Positions 1-8,925 of a DNA stretch of 64,000 bases are shown here, piece by piece. Within the stretch, counting starts at the first letter, position 1, and every line of letters starts with the position of its first letter. The stretch is taken from positions 65,017 through 129,016 of the forward strand of contig DHKP01000009.1 of NCBI GenBank assembly GCA_002404865.1. The letters run 5' to 3'. The DNA comes from Caryophanales bacterium UBA4691. GTDB taxonomy: Bacteria; Bacillota_I; Bacilli_A; RFN20; CAG-826. The notes under the pieces are model-generated. The model was not told the origin of the DNA. It did not search any database and saw only the letters and a list, made by a program, of their open reading frames with translations. The translations under genes were made by a program, and so were the position numbers.

Positions 1-725
1 TCGTTTACAACATGCTCCACTTCGGGGAGGAGCTTCTTCGCGGGTTCATACAAATCGTTTTGCATTGACTTGGATAAAAGGTCTAAATCACCGTTTTCTA
101 ATGCTTTTTTTACGTTATTTGTTTCATCGATTTCATGCCGGAATTCAAAGGAATCGGCTTCGCCATAAACCGCTTTGGTGCTAAGGCCTTGCTTTGGCTT
201 AATAAGCAAACAGATGTATTGTTCTTTCAATGGAAAGGGGCTGATTTTCTCGCCGATCCCAGACACGATCGCAGGTTCGTTATAGAAAAAGAACGGAACA
301 TCCGCGCCGATGGATAAGGCGATTCTTTCAAGGGTCTCATTGGATGCGTTCAAACGCAAAATGCGGTTAACGCCTTGAATAATCGCTGCCGCGTTGCTGC
401 TCCCTCCGCCTAAGCCTGCTGCATAAGGGATTTCTTTATGAATCGCAATGTTGAATTGATCTTTAAAATGAAATTCTTCGCGCATTGCGTTAAGTGCCTT
501 CATGCAAAGATTATGACGGTTATTGCGCAGCCCGATATCGTCACAAGTGATAAAAGAGTCAGGGGAATTAGGTGTTTTGCATAATTCGATAACGTCATGC
601 AATTCAAGCGGCAAGAACACCATTTCCAATTGATGATAGCCATCGTCTTGCTTCCCTAAAATATGAAGCGAGACATTAATCTTGGCGTGAGAATGGATAA
701 CCAAAGAACTTGGAGCAAACAGCAT
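1..725 (-). CDS. ispE: 4-diphosphocytidyl-2-C-methyl-D-erythritol kinase, 3' end outside window
   Basis: Phosphorylates CDP-methylerythritol in the non-mevalonate (MEP) isoprenoid pathway; cytosolic GHMP-family kinase. Reading the minus strand from the ATG at 725-723 gives about 241 residues open to the window edge; the family is usually about 285, so roughly 45 residues are missing. Seen: N-terminal HAKINVSL followed by LGKQDDGYHQLEMV, typical of IspE, and the GHMP ATP loop PYAAGLGGGSSNAAA at residues 100-114. It is the last visible gene of the minus-strand mnmE-tatD-rnmV-rsmA-ispE run, 31 bases after the rsmA stop. rsmA-ispE adjacency is common in Bacillota. It implies that the organism makes isoprenoids by the MEP route. 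Confidence 0.93.
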   Translation of the reverse strand, partial: MLFAPSSLVIHSHAKINVSLHILGKQDDGYHQLEMVFLPLELHDVIELCKTPNSPDSFITCDDIGLRNNRHNLCMKALNAMREEFHFKDQFNIAIHKEIPYAAGLGGGSSNAAAIIQGVNRILRLNASNETLERIALSIGADVPFFFYNEPAIVSGIGEKISPFPLKEQYICLLIKPKQGLSTKAVYGEADSFEFRHEIDETNNVKKALENGDLDLLSKSMQNDLYEPAKKLLPEVEHVVN

Positions 726-756
726 AGTGCGAGATTGATAATACTAGTAATTTTTG

Positions 757-1560
757 TCAGTGCAATATCGACAATAATTTTAAGTAACTATTTAAGTCAA
801 TTTCTTCAGGGCGCTTGCTAGGTAAAATCCCACATTGCGATAAAGCGTCCTTTGCTTTTTCTTCGTCTTTTAAGTAAAAAGAAAGATTGTTCAATATCGT
901 TTTGCGGCGATGCAAGAAAAGCGCGGAAGCGAAAGAATATAGAGCGTTAGCCAATTCGATAGAGGCGCCTTCTTTAAACGTTAAGGTGAAAACCAAGGAA
1001 TCGACATGTGGGGATGGGGTGAAAGAAGTTCTAGGAACGACAAATTCCTTTTTGATGATACTTCGATACGCGATTAATAGAGATAATGGCCCATATCCTT
1101 CTTGTTTAGGCAAAGATGATAAACGCGAAAATACTTCTTTTTGCACCATTATTGTAGAGATTTTACAACTTGAAGCGTTTAGAAGAACTCTCTCTAAAAG
1201 AGAAGAAGTGATGTAATAAGGGAGATTTCCGATAATTTTTGTAAACGGCGACATATCGTATTTCAACGCGTTTGCTTGATAAATAGACACATTGGTAAAA
1301 CCTTCAAAATCGTTTTTTAATTTCGTAATGAGTCCTTCATCGATATCAATCAATGTCGTAGGAACGTTATGCATCGCTAAATAGAAGGAGAGCGAACCTG
1401 CCCCACTGCCGATTTCTAATACGCGATCATCATGATCGACCTTTAATAAATCAACGATTCGTTTAGAAACATTTTTATCGATTAGAAAGTTTTGCCCTAC
1501 TTCGTGCTTAGCTAATAATTTATATTCAGCGATGGTTTCAAAATAGCGATTCTCATCCAT
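757..1560 (-). CDS. rsmA: 16S rRNA dimethyladenosine transferase (RsmA/KsgA)
   Basis: Dimethylates the two adjacent adenosines in the 3'-terminal helix of 16S rRNA using SAM, a late step in small-subunit maturation. The 267-residue length matches the family. Seen: N-terminal EVGQNFLIDKNVSKRIVDLL, SAM-binding motif I EIGSGAGSLS, acidic motif II (TLIDID), and the catalytic NLPYYITSSLL motif; the C-terminal helical domain ends normally. Its start overlaps the end of rnmV by 8 bases, so the two are probably translationally coupled. The rnmV-rsmA order is a conserved Bacillota arrangement. Confidence 0.97.
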   Translation of the reverse strand: MDENRYFETIAEYKLLAKHEVGQNFLIDKNVSKRIVDLLKVDHDDRVLEIGSGAGSLSFYLAMHNVPTTLIDIDEGLITKLKNDFEGFTNVSIYQANALKYDMSPFTKIIGNLPYYITSSLLERVLLNASSCKISTIMVQKEVFSRLSSLPKQEGYGPLSLLIAYRSIIKKEFVVPRTSFTPSPHVDSLVFTLTFKEGASIELANALYSFASALFLHRRKTILNNLSFYLKDEEKAKDALSQCGILPSKRPEEIDLNSYLKLLSILH

Positions 1561-2086
1561 GTAACGCTTCCTCCAAATCTTTTTTCGTGAGTCCTAAGGC
1601 ATTAGCCCGTTTTAGTAGCGACTTCCCATTCGTGAACCCAAGATGAAATTTGGCACTGATTTTTTCACGGTTTCTTGTCGCTTCATCGCTTGATACTAGA
1701 TGCAAATCAAATAAGTCTTGGTAAGTTAATGACGCTTTCCCTTCATAATGGGAGGGAACTAGATGACTAAGTGCTTCGAGGATTACGTCTTTACTAGATT
1801 CAGCGACTCCTACTTTATGGTGTTTGATCGCTTTTTCTTTTGGAATATACGCGTGAAGCAAGCCAGGAATGCTCTCGTCTAAAATATCGCGAATCCGTTT
1901 CCCTGGAGAATCAGGGTCAGTAAGAACCACAACATCACGTATTTTTATCGATTCTTTGATGAAGTTTATTGTTTCACGTGAAACTTCAGAGCCGTTGGTG
2001 ATAACAATATCAGCGTCAAGAAAAGACTCGATTAAATCTTTGTCGGTCTTTCCTTCTACAACAAGTAGCGCAGGGTATCTATTCAT
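1553..2086 (-). CDS. rnmV: Ribonuclease M5
   Basis: Cleaves the 5S rRNA precursor near both mature ends. It is a TOPRIM-domain enzyme found in low-GC Gram-positives and acts on the L18-bound precursor. The 177-residue protein opens with LLVVEGKTDKDLIES, containing the conserved TOPRIM glutamate, and carries VVLTDPDSPGKRIR with the paired aspartates (DxD). The C-terminal part is the usual small RNase M5 tail (LTYQDLFDLHLV onward). It overlaps tatD by 4 bases upstream and rsmA by 8 bases downstream. The stop codon is TGA, one of several showing that TGA is not read as Trp here. Confidence 0.95.
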   Translation of the reverse strand: MNRYPALLVVEGKTDKDLIESFLDADIVITNGSEVSRETINFIKESIKIRDVVVLTDPDSPGKRIRDILDESIPGLLHAYIPKEKAIKHHKVGVAESSKDVILEALSHLVPSHYEGKASLTYQDLFDLHLVSSDEATRNREKISAKFHLGFTNGKSLLKRANALGLTKKDLEEALHG

Positions 2087-2865
2087 TGTTTTGGCTCCAC
2101 GTGAAACAAAGAAGCGACATTATCACGAATCGCTTCCGTTATTTCTTCTACGCTTAATTGTTTCAAAAACGCGATTTGATTGACGATTTCTTTAACGTAA
2201 GCGGGGTGATTTTCTTTTCCGCGGTATGGCACTGGGGATAAGTATGGCGAATCGGTTTCGCTTAATATTCTATCAAGCGGACAGAGGATTACATTTTCTT
2301 TCGGCACTACGGCGTTTTTGTAGGTTATTGGCCCATCAAATCCGAAATAGAGGCCTAATTTAGTGAATTCATGAAGGAGTTCGCTAGAGCCGCTATAGCA
2401 ATGCAAAACCGCATGATGGATGAGCGGATGCTCTTTTAGCAAAAGCAAGGTTTCTTCGCTCGCATCACGAGAATGAATGCTGACAGGCAAGGAAAGTTCG
2501 TTTGCCAAAGCAATTTGTTTGATGAACCATTCTTTTTGCAAATCATGGTTCATTTTTTCTTTATTCCAATGATAGTCGAGGCCAATTTCGCCAATCGCAA
2601 CAACTTTTTTGTCCTTGGCGAGTTCTTTTATTTCAAGCAAAGAGCTTTCTTTTTCTTCTTCGATATTTTCAGGATGGATTCCAACCGCTGCGTAAACGTT
2701 GGGGAATTCGTGTGTGATCATAACGGCTTTGCGGCTGCTTTCTAAATTCCAGCCCGGGACAATAAAAAGATTTACCCCCTCTTTCATAGCTTCTTCAATG
2801 ATTTCTTTCCTATGAGGGAAAAGAGAATCGTCATTGATGTGGCAATGCGTATCAATGTAGGTCAT
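2083..2865 (-). CDS. tatD: TatD family metal-dependent DNase
   Basis: TIM-barrel metal-dependent hydrolase of the TatD/YcfH family, associated with 3'-5' exonuclease activity on DNA. Metal ligands are visible: IDTHCHINDD at the N-terminus (HxH), GEIGLDYHW (Glu), SIHSRDA and LHCYSG (His), and SETDSPYLSP (Asp). The 260-residue length is typical. It overlaps mnmE by 4 bases and rnmV by 4 bases inside one transcription unit. The order tatD-rnmV-rsmA is a standard Bacillota block, usually headed by metG; here metG lies far away at 49957 and mnmE takes that place. Confidence 0.94.
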   Translation of the reverse strand: MTYIDTHCHINDDSLFPHRKEIIEEAMKEGVNLFIVPGWNLESSRKAVMITHEFPNVYAAVGIHPENIEEEKESSLLEIKELAKDKKVVAIGEIGLDYHWNKEKMNHDLQKEWFIKQIALANELSLPVSIHSRDASEETLLLLKEHPLIHHAVLHCYSGSSELLHEFTKLGLYFGFDGPITYKNAVVPKENVILCPLDRILSETDSPYLSPVPYRGKENHPAYVKEIVNQIAFLKQLSVEEITEAIRDNVASLFHVEPKQ

Positions 2866-4190
2866 TTTCCAACGCAGAAGCGCGAGAAAATCTCATCGGT
2901 GAGATCTGTCGTGACTTCTTCCCCCAATAACTCTCTAGCCGCATTATAAGAGGCGGATAAATTCACGGAAATCAGATCGATTGGCAATTTTGCCGCGCAA
3001 TCGCTTTCCGCTTCTGAAAGGCATTTATCAATTTTTCTAAGTAAGCCTAATTCTCTTACGTTGCTTAAAGAAGGGTTTACGTAAGCTTCGCTAGAAACGC
3101 CTAGTGTCTCGTATATTTTATCGAGTAAGGGCTGGATTTTGCCTTCAAGGGCTGAAATATAAAGCGCGCCTTCTTTCTTCTCTTTGACCAAATCGCTTTT
3201 GTTATAAACCAAAATCGTTTTCTTGTCTTTCGCGTAATCAAGAATCTTTTCGTCCACTTCTTGCAGTCCTTTCGTTGCATCAAGAAGGAGAATAACTAAG
3301 TCTGCTTCTTCAATCATCTTTTGGCTTTTGACCATACCAAGCGCTTCCAAAGCATCTCCTTCTTCGCGAATTCCAGCGGTATCTAATAGATGGAGCGGAA
3401 TTCCCTGAAGATTGAGTTCCCCCTCTACGACATCGCGCGTTGTGCCAGGGATATTGCTAACAATCGCTTTATCTTCATGAAGAAGCGCGTTTAATAAACT
3501 TGATTTGCCGACATTTGGCTCACCAACCAAGGCGACTTTCACGCCTTGTCGAATGATGATGCCTTCTTCTCCGCCCGCGATAAGCTTTTGCACTTCTTCC
3601 CGAATCGGCTTAATGGCTTTTGCGATAGTATCAACGTTCGCTTCTTCGATGTCTTCGTATTCTGGATAATCAATATTAACTTCCACTAGAGCAAGAAGAT
3701 CCGCCAAAGACTTTTTCAAAGGAGCAATCAAAGAACTAGTCTTCCCGAGCAAGGACATCAAAGAAAGATTTTTCGCTTCTTTTGTCGTGGCATTGATAAG
3801 GTCATTCACGGATTCGGCTTCCACAAGATCCATTTTGCCGTTATAAAAAGCACGCATGGAGAACTCGCCGCGCGTAGCGTAATTCGCCCCACGTTTTAAA
3901 TAACAGCCGATGATTTGATTGGCGATGAGGACGCTGCCGTGACAAGTGATTTCCACAACATTTTCCCCAGTCATCGTATGAGGGGCTGGATAAGCAATAA
4001 GAACGACGGAATCGATAATCTCATCGCCTTCATGAATATTGCCAAGGAAAACGGACCTCTTTTCGAGGCCCGATATCTTGTGGGTAAAAATTTCATCTGT
4101 GATACTAAAGGCTTCGTCACCACTAACACGAATTAAATGCAAAGCACATTTAAGAGGGGCAGTGGCTAGCGCGACAATCACGTTCCCCAT
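2862..4190 (-). CDS. mnmE: tRNA U34 modification GTPase MnmE
   Basis: With MnmG, MnmE installs the 5-carboxymethylaminomethyl group on the wobble uridine of several tRNAs, using methylene-tetrahydrofolate and GTP hydrolysis. The 442 residues show the N-terminal tetrahydrofolate-binding domain, a helical domain with an inserted G domain (P-loop GEPNVGKSSLLNALL, switch GTTRD, DTAGI, NKSD), and the conserved C-terminal cysteine in RFCVGK (usually CIGK). It follows the DUF2188 membrane protein by 10 bases. In most Bacillota mnmE follows jag and precedes mnmG; here jag is on the next unit upstream and mnmG is not in the window. Confidence 0.97.
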   Translation of the reverse strand: MGNVIVALATAPLKCALHLIRVSGDEAFSITDEIFTHKISGLEKRSVFLGNIHEGDEIIDSVVLIAYPAPHTMTGENVVEITCHGSVLIANQIIGCYLKRGANYATRGEFSMRAFYNGKMDLVEAESVNDLINATTKEAKNLSLMSLLGKTSSLIAPLKKSLADLLALVEVNIDYPEYEDIEEANVDTIAKAIKPIREEVQKLIAGGEEGIIIRQGVKVALVGEPNVGKSSLLNALLHEDKAIVSNIPGTTRDVVEGELNLQGIPLHLLDTAGIREEGDALEALGMVKSQKMIEEADLVILLLDATKGLQEVDEKILDYAKDKKTILVYNKSDLVKEKKEGALYISALEGKIQPLLDKIYETLGVSSEAYVNPSLSNVRELGLLRKIDKCLSEAESDCAAKLPIDLISVNLSASYNAARELLGEEVTTDLTDEIFSRFCVGK

Positions 4191-4200
4191 AATGTAAGGA

Positions 4201-5445
4201 CTATTCCTTTCTTAGCTTTCCAGAGACTGCGTGAATCCGAATGCTTCCGCCTTTGGTTCTCACTAAGCTTTTTGCGTATGTGATAGCTTCTTCTTGCGTC
4301 TCAAAAAGTTTTATTGCTCTTTCCCCGGCCGCTAACTTGACTTGCCATTTTCCGTTTTGTTGTTTGCTAACATGGTAAACGCGGGGGAGAGAACGTGTAG
4401 GAGTGTCTTCTCCACGCTCTTTTATAGAAGATAGTTCTTTCTTCGTTTTAAGAATGATTACTTTTTTGACGTTCTTTTTATTAGGCGTTTGTATTGCTTC
4501 TTCGTTATTAGAAGGGGCAATAGGAGCGGAGATGGCTGGTTCTTCTTTTGTTTCTTCTACCTTTTCAGTCGTGACAGTATCCTCTTTTTTCTCCTCTAGG
4601 GTGTCGGCTTTCTCGATTTTTGGTTCTTCCACCGTTTCCTTTTCCGTTTCGATTTCAGGAGTATTCGCTTCTTCTTCATCTTCGTCAATCACAGGGTCCT
4701 TTGTTTGAGGAACGGCAAATTTGCGGATAAAGTTTCGATTGGCAAGTAAAAACATCGTCGATAACAAAATCGCAACAACACCAATACCAATAATAATGAG
4801 GGTCTTTTGTAGAGAGAAAGTGCTAAATAAGAAAGGCTCAAATAGGAAAATATCAGGGAATGAAGCGTTCCCTGGCGCGACGAAAACATAATCGAACAAA
4901 GCGATGAATCCAAAGTAGAGAACCCCTGGAATCAAGCCAAAGAAAGAATTACGGAATTTGATTTTTGGCTCAAGCTCGAAGAATAAATAATCAAAAACAA
5001 CAAGAAGAGGTGCAATAGCAGTAAAGAATAGAGGACCGCGATAATCAATGAGAATTTGAACAAAATAGGCGCGATCTATAGAGGAAAACCCAAGAGATTG
5101 GATTCCAAGAACAAAAGCGTCGACTAAAAAATAGTTAATCACAGCCAAAAATGATAGGCCGGCGGAAAGCATCTTTAAAACACCAACGAATTTCGAAGTT
5201 GGTTTATCGGTCGTGATACTTACAATATGGGAAAATGCGGTAATCAAAGCAACCAAAGCGGCAAATAACCCCGCAATAACCCCAAATTCAAACAAATAAT
5301 CTAACGGTTTGAGATTAGCAAAAAAATCTTTACTCGCTCCTTGAAGCGGCAAAAAGCCCAATATCATATTGAGCGAAGCAAACCCAATCGCGCCGATGAT
5401 TAAGAAATTCAAGATTAGCGAGAACACATATTTCCCTTTTTTCAT
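4201..5445 (-). CDS. Six-TM membrane protein with acidic linker and C-terminal DUF2188 domain
   Basis: Function unknown. The chosen start (MKKGKYVFSLILNF, 414 residues) has a strong AGGAGG 9 bases upstream (5455-5460 on the complement); an upstream ATG at 5487 would add 14 poorly hydrophobic residues. About six hydrophobic segments fill residues 1-255. A long Glu/Lys/Thr-rich linker follows (about 260-345), then a compact domain starting RVYHVSKQQNGKWQVKL and ending in a GG-x-I-R-I-H motif, which matches the DUF2188 pattern. It heads the operon that continues into mnmE. Membrane topology and the DUF2188 call are pattern-based; no role can be inferred from its neighbours. Confidence 0.8.
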   Translation of the reverse strand: MKKGKYVFSLILNFLIIGAIGFASLNMILGFLPLQGASKDFFANLKPLDYLFEFGVIAGLFAALVALITAFSHIVSITTDKPTSKFVGVLKMLSAGLSFLAVINYFLVDAFVLGIQSLGFSSIDRAYFVQILIDYRGPLFFTAIAPLLVVFDYLFFELEPKIKFRNSFFGLIPGVLYFGFIALFDYVFVAPGNASFPDIFLFEPFLFSTFSLQKTLIIIGIGVVAILLSTMFLLANRNFIRKFAVPQTKDPVIDEDEEEANTPEIETEKETVEEPKIEKADTLEEKKEDTVTTEKVEETKEEPAISAPIAPSNNEEAIQTPNKKNVKKVIILKTKKELSSIKERGEDTPTRSLPRVYHVSKQQNGKWQVKLAAGERAIKLFETQEEAITYAKSLVRTKGGSIRIHAVSGKLRKE

Positions 5446-5734
5446 AATGTAATCCCTCCTATATAGAAAGATAGCTGCTCTTTCCAAATGACAAGATAAG
5501 TATAATCCCTACGTATTAATAAGATATATAAAAAACAAAAAAATTAGTGCTAAGAATAACGATTTTACATTTCAGGTTGAATAGAAAATTTAAAAACCTA
5601 TTTATTTATCGTATGTTTTTTCGTTTTGTAAAACGCTAAGAATTATTCTTAAATATTTCAGGTTATGGTTTCGCTAAAGAATTTAACTGCTTTGTGGTAG
5701 ATAATTCAAATTAATTTGCTCGGATTTTTCATTG
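5446..5734. other. AT-rich intergenic region
   Basis: Very AT-rich stretch between the head of the mnmE operon and the jag terminator. It must hold the promoter of the DUF2188/mnmE unit. Candidate -10 hexamers lie on the minus strand around 5500-5540 (the complement of the tataatcc and ttattaata stretches), but none pairs with a convincing -35. I see no gene or RNA here. Confidence 0.4.
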
Positions 5735-5764
5735 AAAAAAGAGGTGCGATTTTGCACCTCTTTT
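5735..5764 (-). terminator. Rho-independent terminator after jag
   Basis: Near-perfect inverted repeat GAGGTGC / GCACCTC (5741-5747 and 5754-5760) with a six-base loop, extended by A/T pairs and followed on the minus strand by a run of T. It sits 4 bases past the jag stop and ends the rpmH-rnpA-yidC-jag unit. The flanking A and T runs could also let it work on the plus strand. Confidence 0.85.
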
Positions 5765-5767
5765 CCG

Positions 5768-6367
5768 TTATTCTACGTAACGAATTGCTACGGCTCGTTC
5801 AGCACCTTCGCCACTACTCTCGGTTTTGATATGTTCCATACCATTTAAGGCATTATGGATGACACGTCTTTCATCAGGAGTCATTGGATCAAGTTGAACA
5901 TCGACGTGACTCTTGAGAACTTGATTCGCGGTGCGTTTTGCCAAATAAGTAAGACGGGAATATTTATCTTCTTTATAACCGCCGACATCAAGGAGAATCC
6001 TATAACGGTGGCGGAAATGGTTTGAGACGGCCAAGCGGTCTAATTCATTAAGTGCTTGAAGAGTCCGCCCGTTTTTGCCAATCAACACCGGATTGCGTTT
6101 GCTATCAATGGAAACATGAATAATATCATCTTCAATCGCGCTGGTTGCGCTAGCTTCAATCCCCATCGCGTTCAACGCATCAATGAGGTATTGTTTCGCA
6201 AATTCCGCCGCATCTTCGATTGTATAAACAACAATCGTGGCTTTTTTAGAGAATAGCCCTTTCTTCTCTTCGATTACTTTATAAATGAGACGCTCCGCTG
6301 GAATGCCTAATTCAAGGCTAGCGGCTTGCAAACATTCTTCAATTGCTTTTCCTGAATATTCCTTCAT
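5768..6367 (-). CDS. jag: RNA-binding protein Jag/KhpB (SpoIIIJ-associated)
   Basis: RNA-binding protein of the KhpA/KhpB system linked to cell division and envelope control in Gram-positives. Domains in its 199 residues: an N-terminal Jag-N domain (MKEYSGKAIEECLQAA to about residue 50), a KH domain with the loop VLIGKNGRTLQALN (around 95), and a C-terminal R3H domain (ERRVIHNALN with the following GEGAERAVAIRY). It lies 12 bases after yidC, the usual yidC-jag pairing, and is closed by a terminator. Confidence 0.95.
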   Translation of the reverse strand: MKEYSGKAIEECLQAASLELGIPAERLIYKVIEEKKGLFSKKATIVVYTIEDAAEFAKQYLIDALNAMGIEASATSAIEDDIIHVSIDSKRNPVLIGKNGRTLQALNELDRLAVSNHFRHRYRILLDVGGYKEDKYSRLTYLAKRTANQVLKSHVDVQLDPMTPDERRVIHNALNGMEHIKTESSGEGAERAVAIRYVE

Positions 6368-6379
6368 GTGTTTTTACCT

Positions 6380-7969
6380 CTAATTTTTCTTCTTTTTTGC
6401 TCTTGCTATGAAAAGTTGAGTCAATGCAGTTTGCCCCATGGAAATAATGGCGCCGATCGCCCAATAAACACCCATAGCGGCAGGCAATAGGAAGCCGGTG
6501 ATGATGGTGAATATAAGCATACCATAGCTAATCCACTTCATTTGACTTGTGGTTTTGTCTTGTGCTGGGTTTTTCGAAAGCTTAGGCATATTTTTCTGTC
6601 TACGCTTGTTGATCCATTGAGGTAGCATCATCGCAAAGAATTGCGTTGCAGCCATGATAATGAACAAAACCAAGGCCGACCACCAGCCGGTTGTGTTGAG
6701 ATACCAAGTCCCGGTTGTGTTGAAAAGAACGTCTTTGATGCTATCGGAAAGACGGAGATTCAAAAACGAACCGCTAGAAAGAACCGCGCTGCCTTGCAAG
6801 GCATTCCAAACCGCAATGAAAACAGGGAATTGGATAAACAAGAACAAAATAGAGGAGAAGGGGGAAACTTTATTTCTTCGATATAGTGCCATTTGCTCTT
6901 GCTGCATTCTGGCCCTTTCGGAAGTATTGGTATTGCTATTAGGATATTTGGCCTGAATCTTCGTGAGCTCTGGTTGCAACATCTGAATTTTTTGTTGATC
7001 CATTGTGCTCTTAAAGGTGATGAGCATCAAAACTGCGCGAACAATTAACGTTACAAAGATGATAGACCAAATTTGACCCACACCCGTTAAATTCGGATCC
7101 ATGCCGAAGGCGAATGTATCAACCATCCAAGCAACCGGGTAAACGATGAGACCTTCTAAGAAGCCTTTGCTCCAAGCATCACCATAGCTCTTGGCACCGA
7201 TTTTAACTTCCCAGTTACTTTGATTACCGTAATGGCCATATTCGCCATCGCGGGTAGCAACGCAGCTACGATAGGAATTAAGTTTTGTCTCAATTTGGGA
7301 CTGATAAAGGCGCGTAAATTCAGCAGTTGGGCATTTCTCGTTCCCCAAGGTGACGCGGAGTTCATTGGTCCACATATTCCAGTTGTACCAAAATGTTTCT
7401 TCGCCTTTTTCGTTTTTACCTAAGAATTTCTCATAGCCGAACGCTCGAAGAATCCCTGGGTTATATTCCGCTTCCGAATTTTCTTCGCCATCGCTATCGT
7501 TGACCGTAAAAGCGTTAACGTCTTTTGCGGTTAATTGGCTGCGGCTAGTAATGGTTTTCTCGTTTACGACGTATTTGCTGTCGATAGCGGACTTCACCGC
7601 GTTTTCGAGAACTTTTTTATCCATCTCGATGAAGAATTCTTGCGAAGGAATCGCATAATTGTTCGTTTTTGCTTGAGCTAAAACGTTCTTTACCAAGAAG
7701 GTGCTCTTTTTCGCGGTAAAATTCCCGTCTTGATCAACGGGAACGTATTCGTAAAGAATGTCATTGTCGTCAAATACTTGTTTTGCGACACCTTTGTAAT
7801 CTTCAGGGATTTCGTCTTTGTTGCAATAAACCGTTACGCCTTGCTCATAAGGATAGGCGATATTCGCTTTATCCGCTGTAGAACAAAAAGTGTTGCAGCC
7901 AGTCAACAAAACAGCTGCACCAACAAGGCCAAGTCCCCCGATTAATTTAATTTTATTATCTCGTTTCAA
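6380..7969 (-). CDS. yidC: Membrane protein insertase YidC/Oxa1, lipoprotein form
   Basis: Inserts and folds inner-membrane proteins, alone or with SecYEG. I prefer the TTG start at 7969-7967 (MKRDNKIKLIGGLGL) because GGAG lies 9 bases upstream and it gives a normal 25-residue lipoprotein signal ending in the lipobox LLTGC; the ATG at 7991-7993 would add eight charged residues and overlap rnpA by 38 bases. A large extracytoplasmic domain (about residues 35-275) precedes the conserved five-TM insertase core starting near GVGQIWSIIFVTLIVRA. The C-terminus is Lys-rich (ARAKKKKN), typical for ribosome contact. At about 529 residues it is longer than most Gram-positive YidC proteins because of that domain. 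Confidence 0.93.
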   Translation of the reverse strand: MKRDNKIKLIGGLGLVGAAVLLTGCNTFCSTADKANIAYPYEQGVTVYCNKDEIPEDYKGVAKQVFDDNDILYEYVPVDQDGNFTAKKSTFLVKNVLAQAKTNNYAIPSQEFFIEMDKKVLENAVKSAIDSKYVVNEKTITSRSQLTAKDVNAFTVNDSDGEENSEAEYNPGILRAFGYEKFLGKNEKGEETFWYNWNMWTNELRVTLGNEKCPTAEFTRLYQSQIETKLNSYRSCVATRDGEYGHYGNQSNWEVKIGAKSYGDAWSKGFLEGLIVYPVAWMVDTFAFGMDPNLTGVGQIWSIIFVTLIVRAVLMLITFKSTMDQQKIQMLQPELTKIQAKYPNSNTNTSERARMQQEQMALYRRNKVSPFSSILFLFIQFPVFIAVWNALQGSAVLSSGSFLNLRLSDSIKDVLFNTTGTWYLNTTGWWSALVLFIIMAATQFFAMMLPQWINKRRQKNMPKLSKNPAQDKTTSQMKWISYGMLIFTIITGFLLPAAMGVYWAIGAIISMGQTALTQLFIARAKKKKN

Positions 7970-8309
7970 TGCCTGTATCTCCGATCTTGCCAAGAGTATC
8001 TATGAGTTCTTCCCTATTAGAAACGAACTCATCCGTTTTATACGATACCCGAACGATAATTACAATATCGTAAGGGAGGTTGAGGGACAAATCAGAGCCA
8101 ATCATCGCCCGAATTTGTCGTTTGATGCGATTTCTTGTCACGGCATTGCCATTCTTTTTGCTAACGGTAATGCCAACGCGAGTCAAAAGCGTTTCTTTTT
8201 TGTGGTAATAAACAACAAAGTGTTTGCTTTTGACGGCACGGGATTCATGAATGATGGAATCGAATTCTTGGTGTTTTCTCACTCGATTGATGCGTTTCAT
8301 AAAGCCCAT
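7956..8309 (-). CDS. rnpA: Ribonuclease P protein component
   Basis: Protein subunit that binds the RNase P RNA and the 5' leader of pre-tRNA. 117 residues. Seen: N-terminal RVRKHQEFDSIIHESRAVKS, the core beta strands HFVVYYHKKE and RVGITVSKKNGNAVTRNRIKR, which contains the RNR signature. A second Met at residue 4 (MKRINRV) is the more usual start; neither has a clear ribosome-binding site. It lies 29 bases after rpmH. The stop overlaps yidC only if the upstream yidC ATG is used. Confidence 0.95.
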   Translation of the reverse strand: MGFMKRINRVRKHQEFDSIIHESRAVKSKHFVVYYHKKETLLTRVGITVSKKNGNAVTRNRIKRQIRAMIGSDLSLNLPYDIVIIVRVSYKTDEFVSNREELIDTLGKIGDTGIETR

Positions 8310-8338
8310 TAAAACAGAAAAAGGCCTATCAAAAGGTC

Positions 8339-8473
8339 TTAATCAGCGATTTTTGCGCGGCCTTTGGCTCTACGACGAGCGAGAACCTGACGGCCATTAT
8401 GGGTTGCCATTCTGGCGCGGAAGCCGGCTTTGTTACTGTGCTTCACTTTAGAAGGCTGATAGGTTTTTTTCAT
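8339..8473 (-). CDS. rpmH: 50S ribosomal protein L34
   Basis: 44-residue basic ribosomal protein. The reading from the ATG at 8473-8471 gives MKKTYQPSKVKHSNKAGFRA, then the RxATxxGRxVLARRRAKGR signature and a stop at 8339-8341. A GGAGG lies 8 bases upstream. First gene of the minus-strand rpmH-rnpA-yidC-jag unit, divergent from dnaA, as at the origin of many bacteria. Confidence 0.98.
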   Translation of the reverse strand: MKKTYQPSKVKHSNKAGFRARMATHNGRQVLARRRAKGRAKIAD

Positions 8474-8510
8474 ACGCTTTTCCTCCGAGTTTTACGTGCG
8501 TGCGGTATAG

Positions 8511-8539
8511 ATTATAGGTATTTCGACTATCCTAAGCAA
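8511..8539 (-). promoter_or_regulatory. Promoter of the rpmH-rnpA-yidC-jag unit
   Basis: On the minus strand TTGCTT (8534-8539) and a perfect TATAAT (8511-8516) are separated by exactly 17 bases. The expected start near 8504 leaves a leader of about 30 bases before rpmH. Confidence 0.8.
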
Positions 8540-8649
8540 CGAAAAACAGGCGAAAGAGTCCTAATCACTACACATAAATATAATACGCGCGCGCAAAAAG
8601 CGGGTATAAGCAATGCGCCATTTTTCTATGAAAAAGTGTTGTTGATATT

Positions 8650-8860
8650 TTTTCCACATTTTGTGTATAACGTAAAATAAGTCCGATAATACCTATATTA
8701 ATTTTGAAATAGTAAATGTGATGAAAACCCTTACAATTTGTAGTTTTCCACATTCTTGAATATTAGCGAAGTTTTCCACAAGTTTTCCACATTGTGGGGA
8801 GGTGGAAAACTGCTTTTATCCCATGAAATCAAAGGTTATTTCCTTTTAAAATGTGGAAAA
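8650..8860. other. oriC, left part: DnaA box cluster upstream of dnaA
   Basis: Six DnaA boxes in the rpmH-dnaA gap: TTTTCCACA at 8650-8658, 8744-8752, 8772-8780 and 8783-8791; on the other strand TGTGTATAA at 8662-8670 and TGTGGAAAA at 8852-8860. Two are only two bases apart (8772-8791). The recurring form is TTTTCCACA rather than the classical TTATCCACA. Position beside dnaA, box density and high AT content identify this as the origin; box function is inferred. Confidence 0.85.
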
Positions 8861-8925
8861 AATAATTTCTTTTCTTTTTTCGTGTTTTTCCTTAGGGAAT
8901 GTGCTAAATTTTTCGCGGTCGAATT

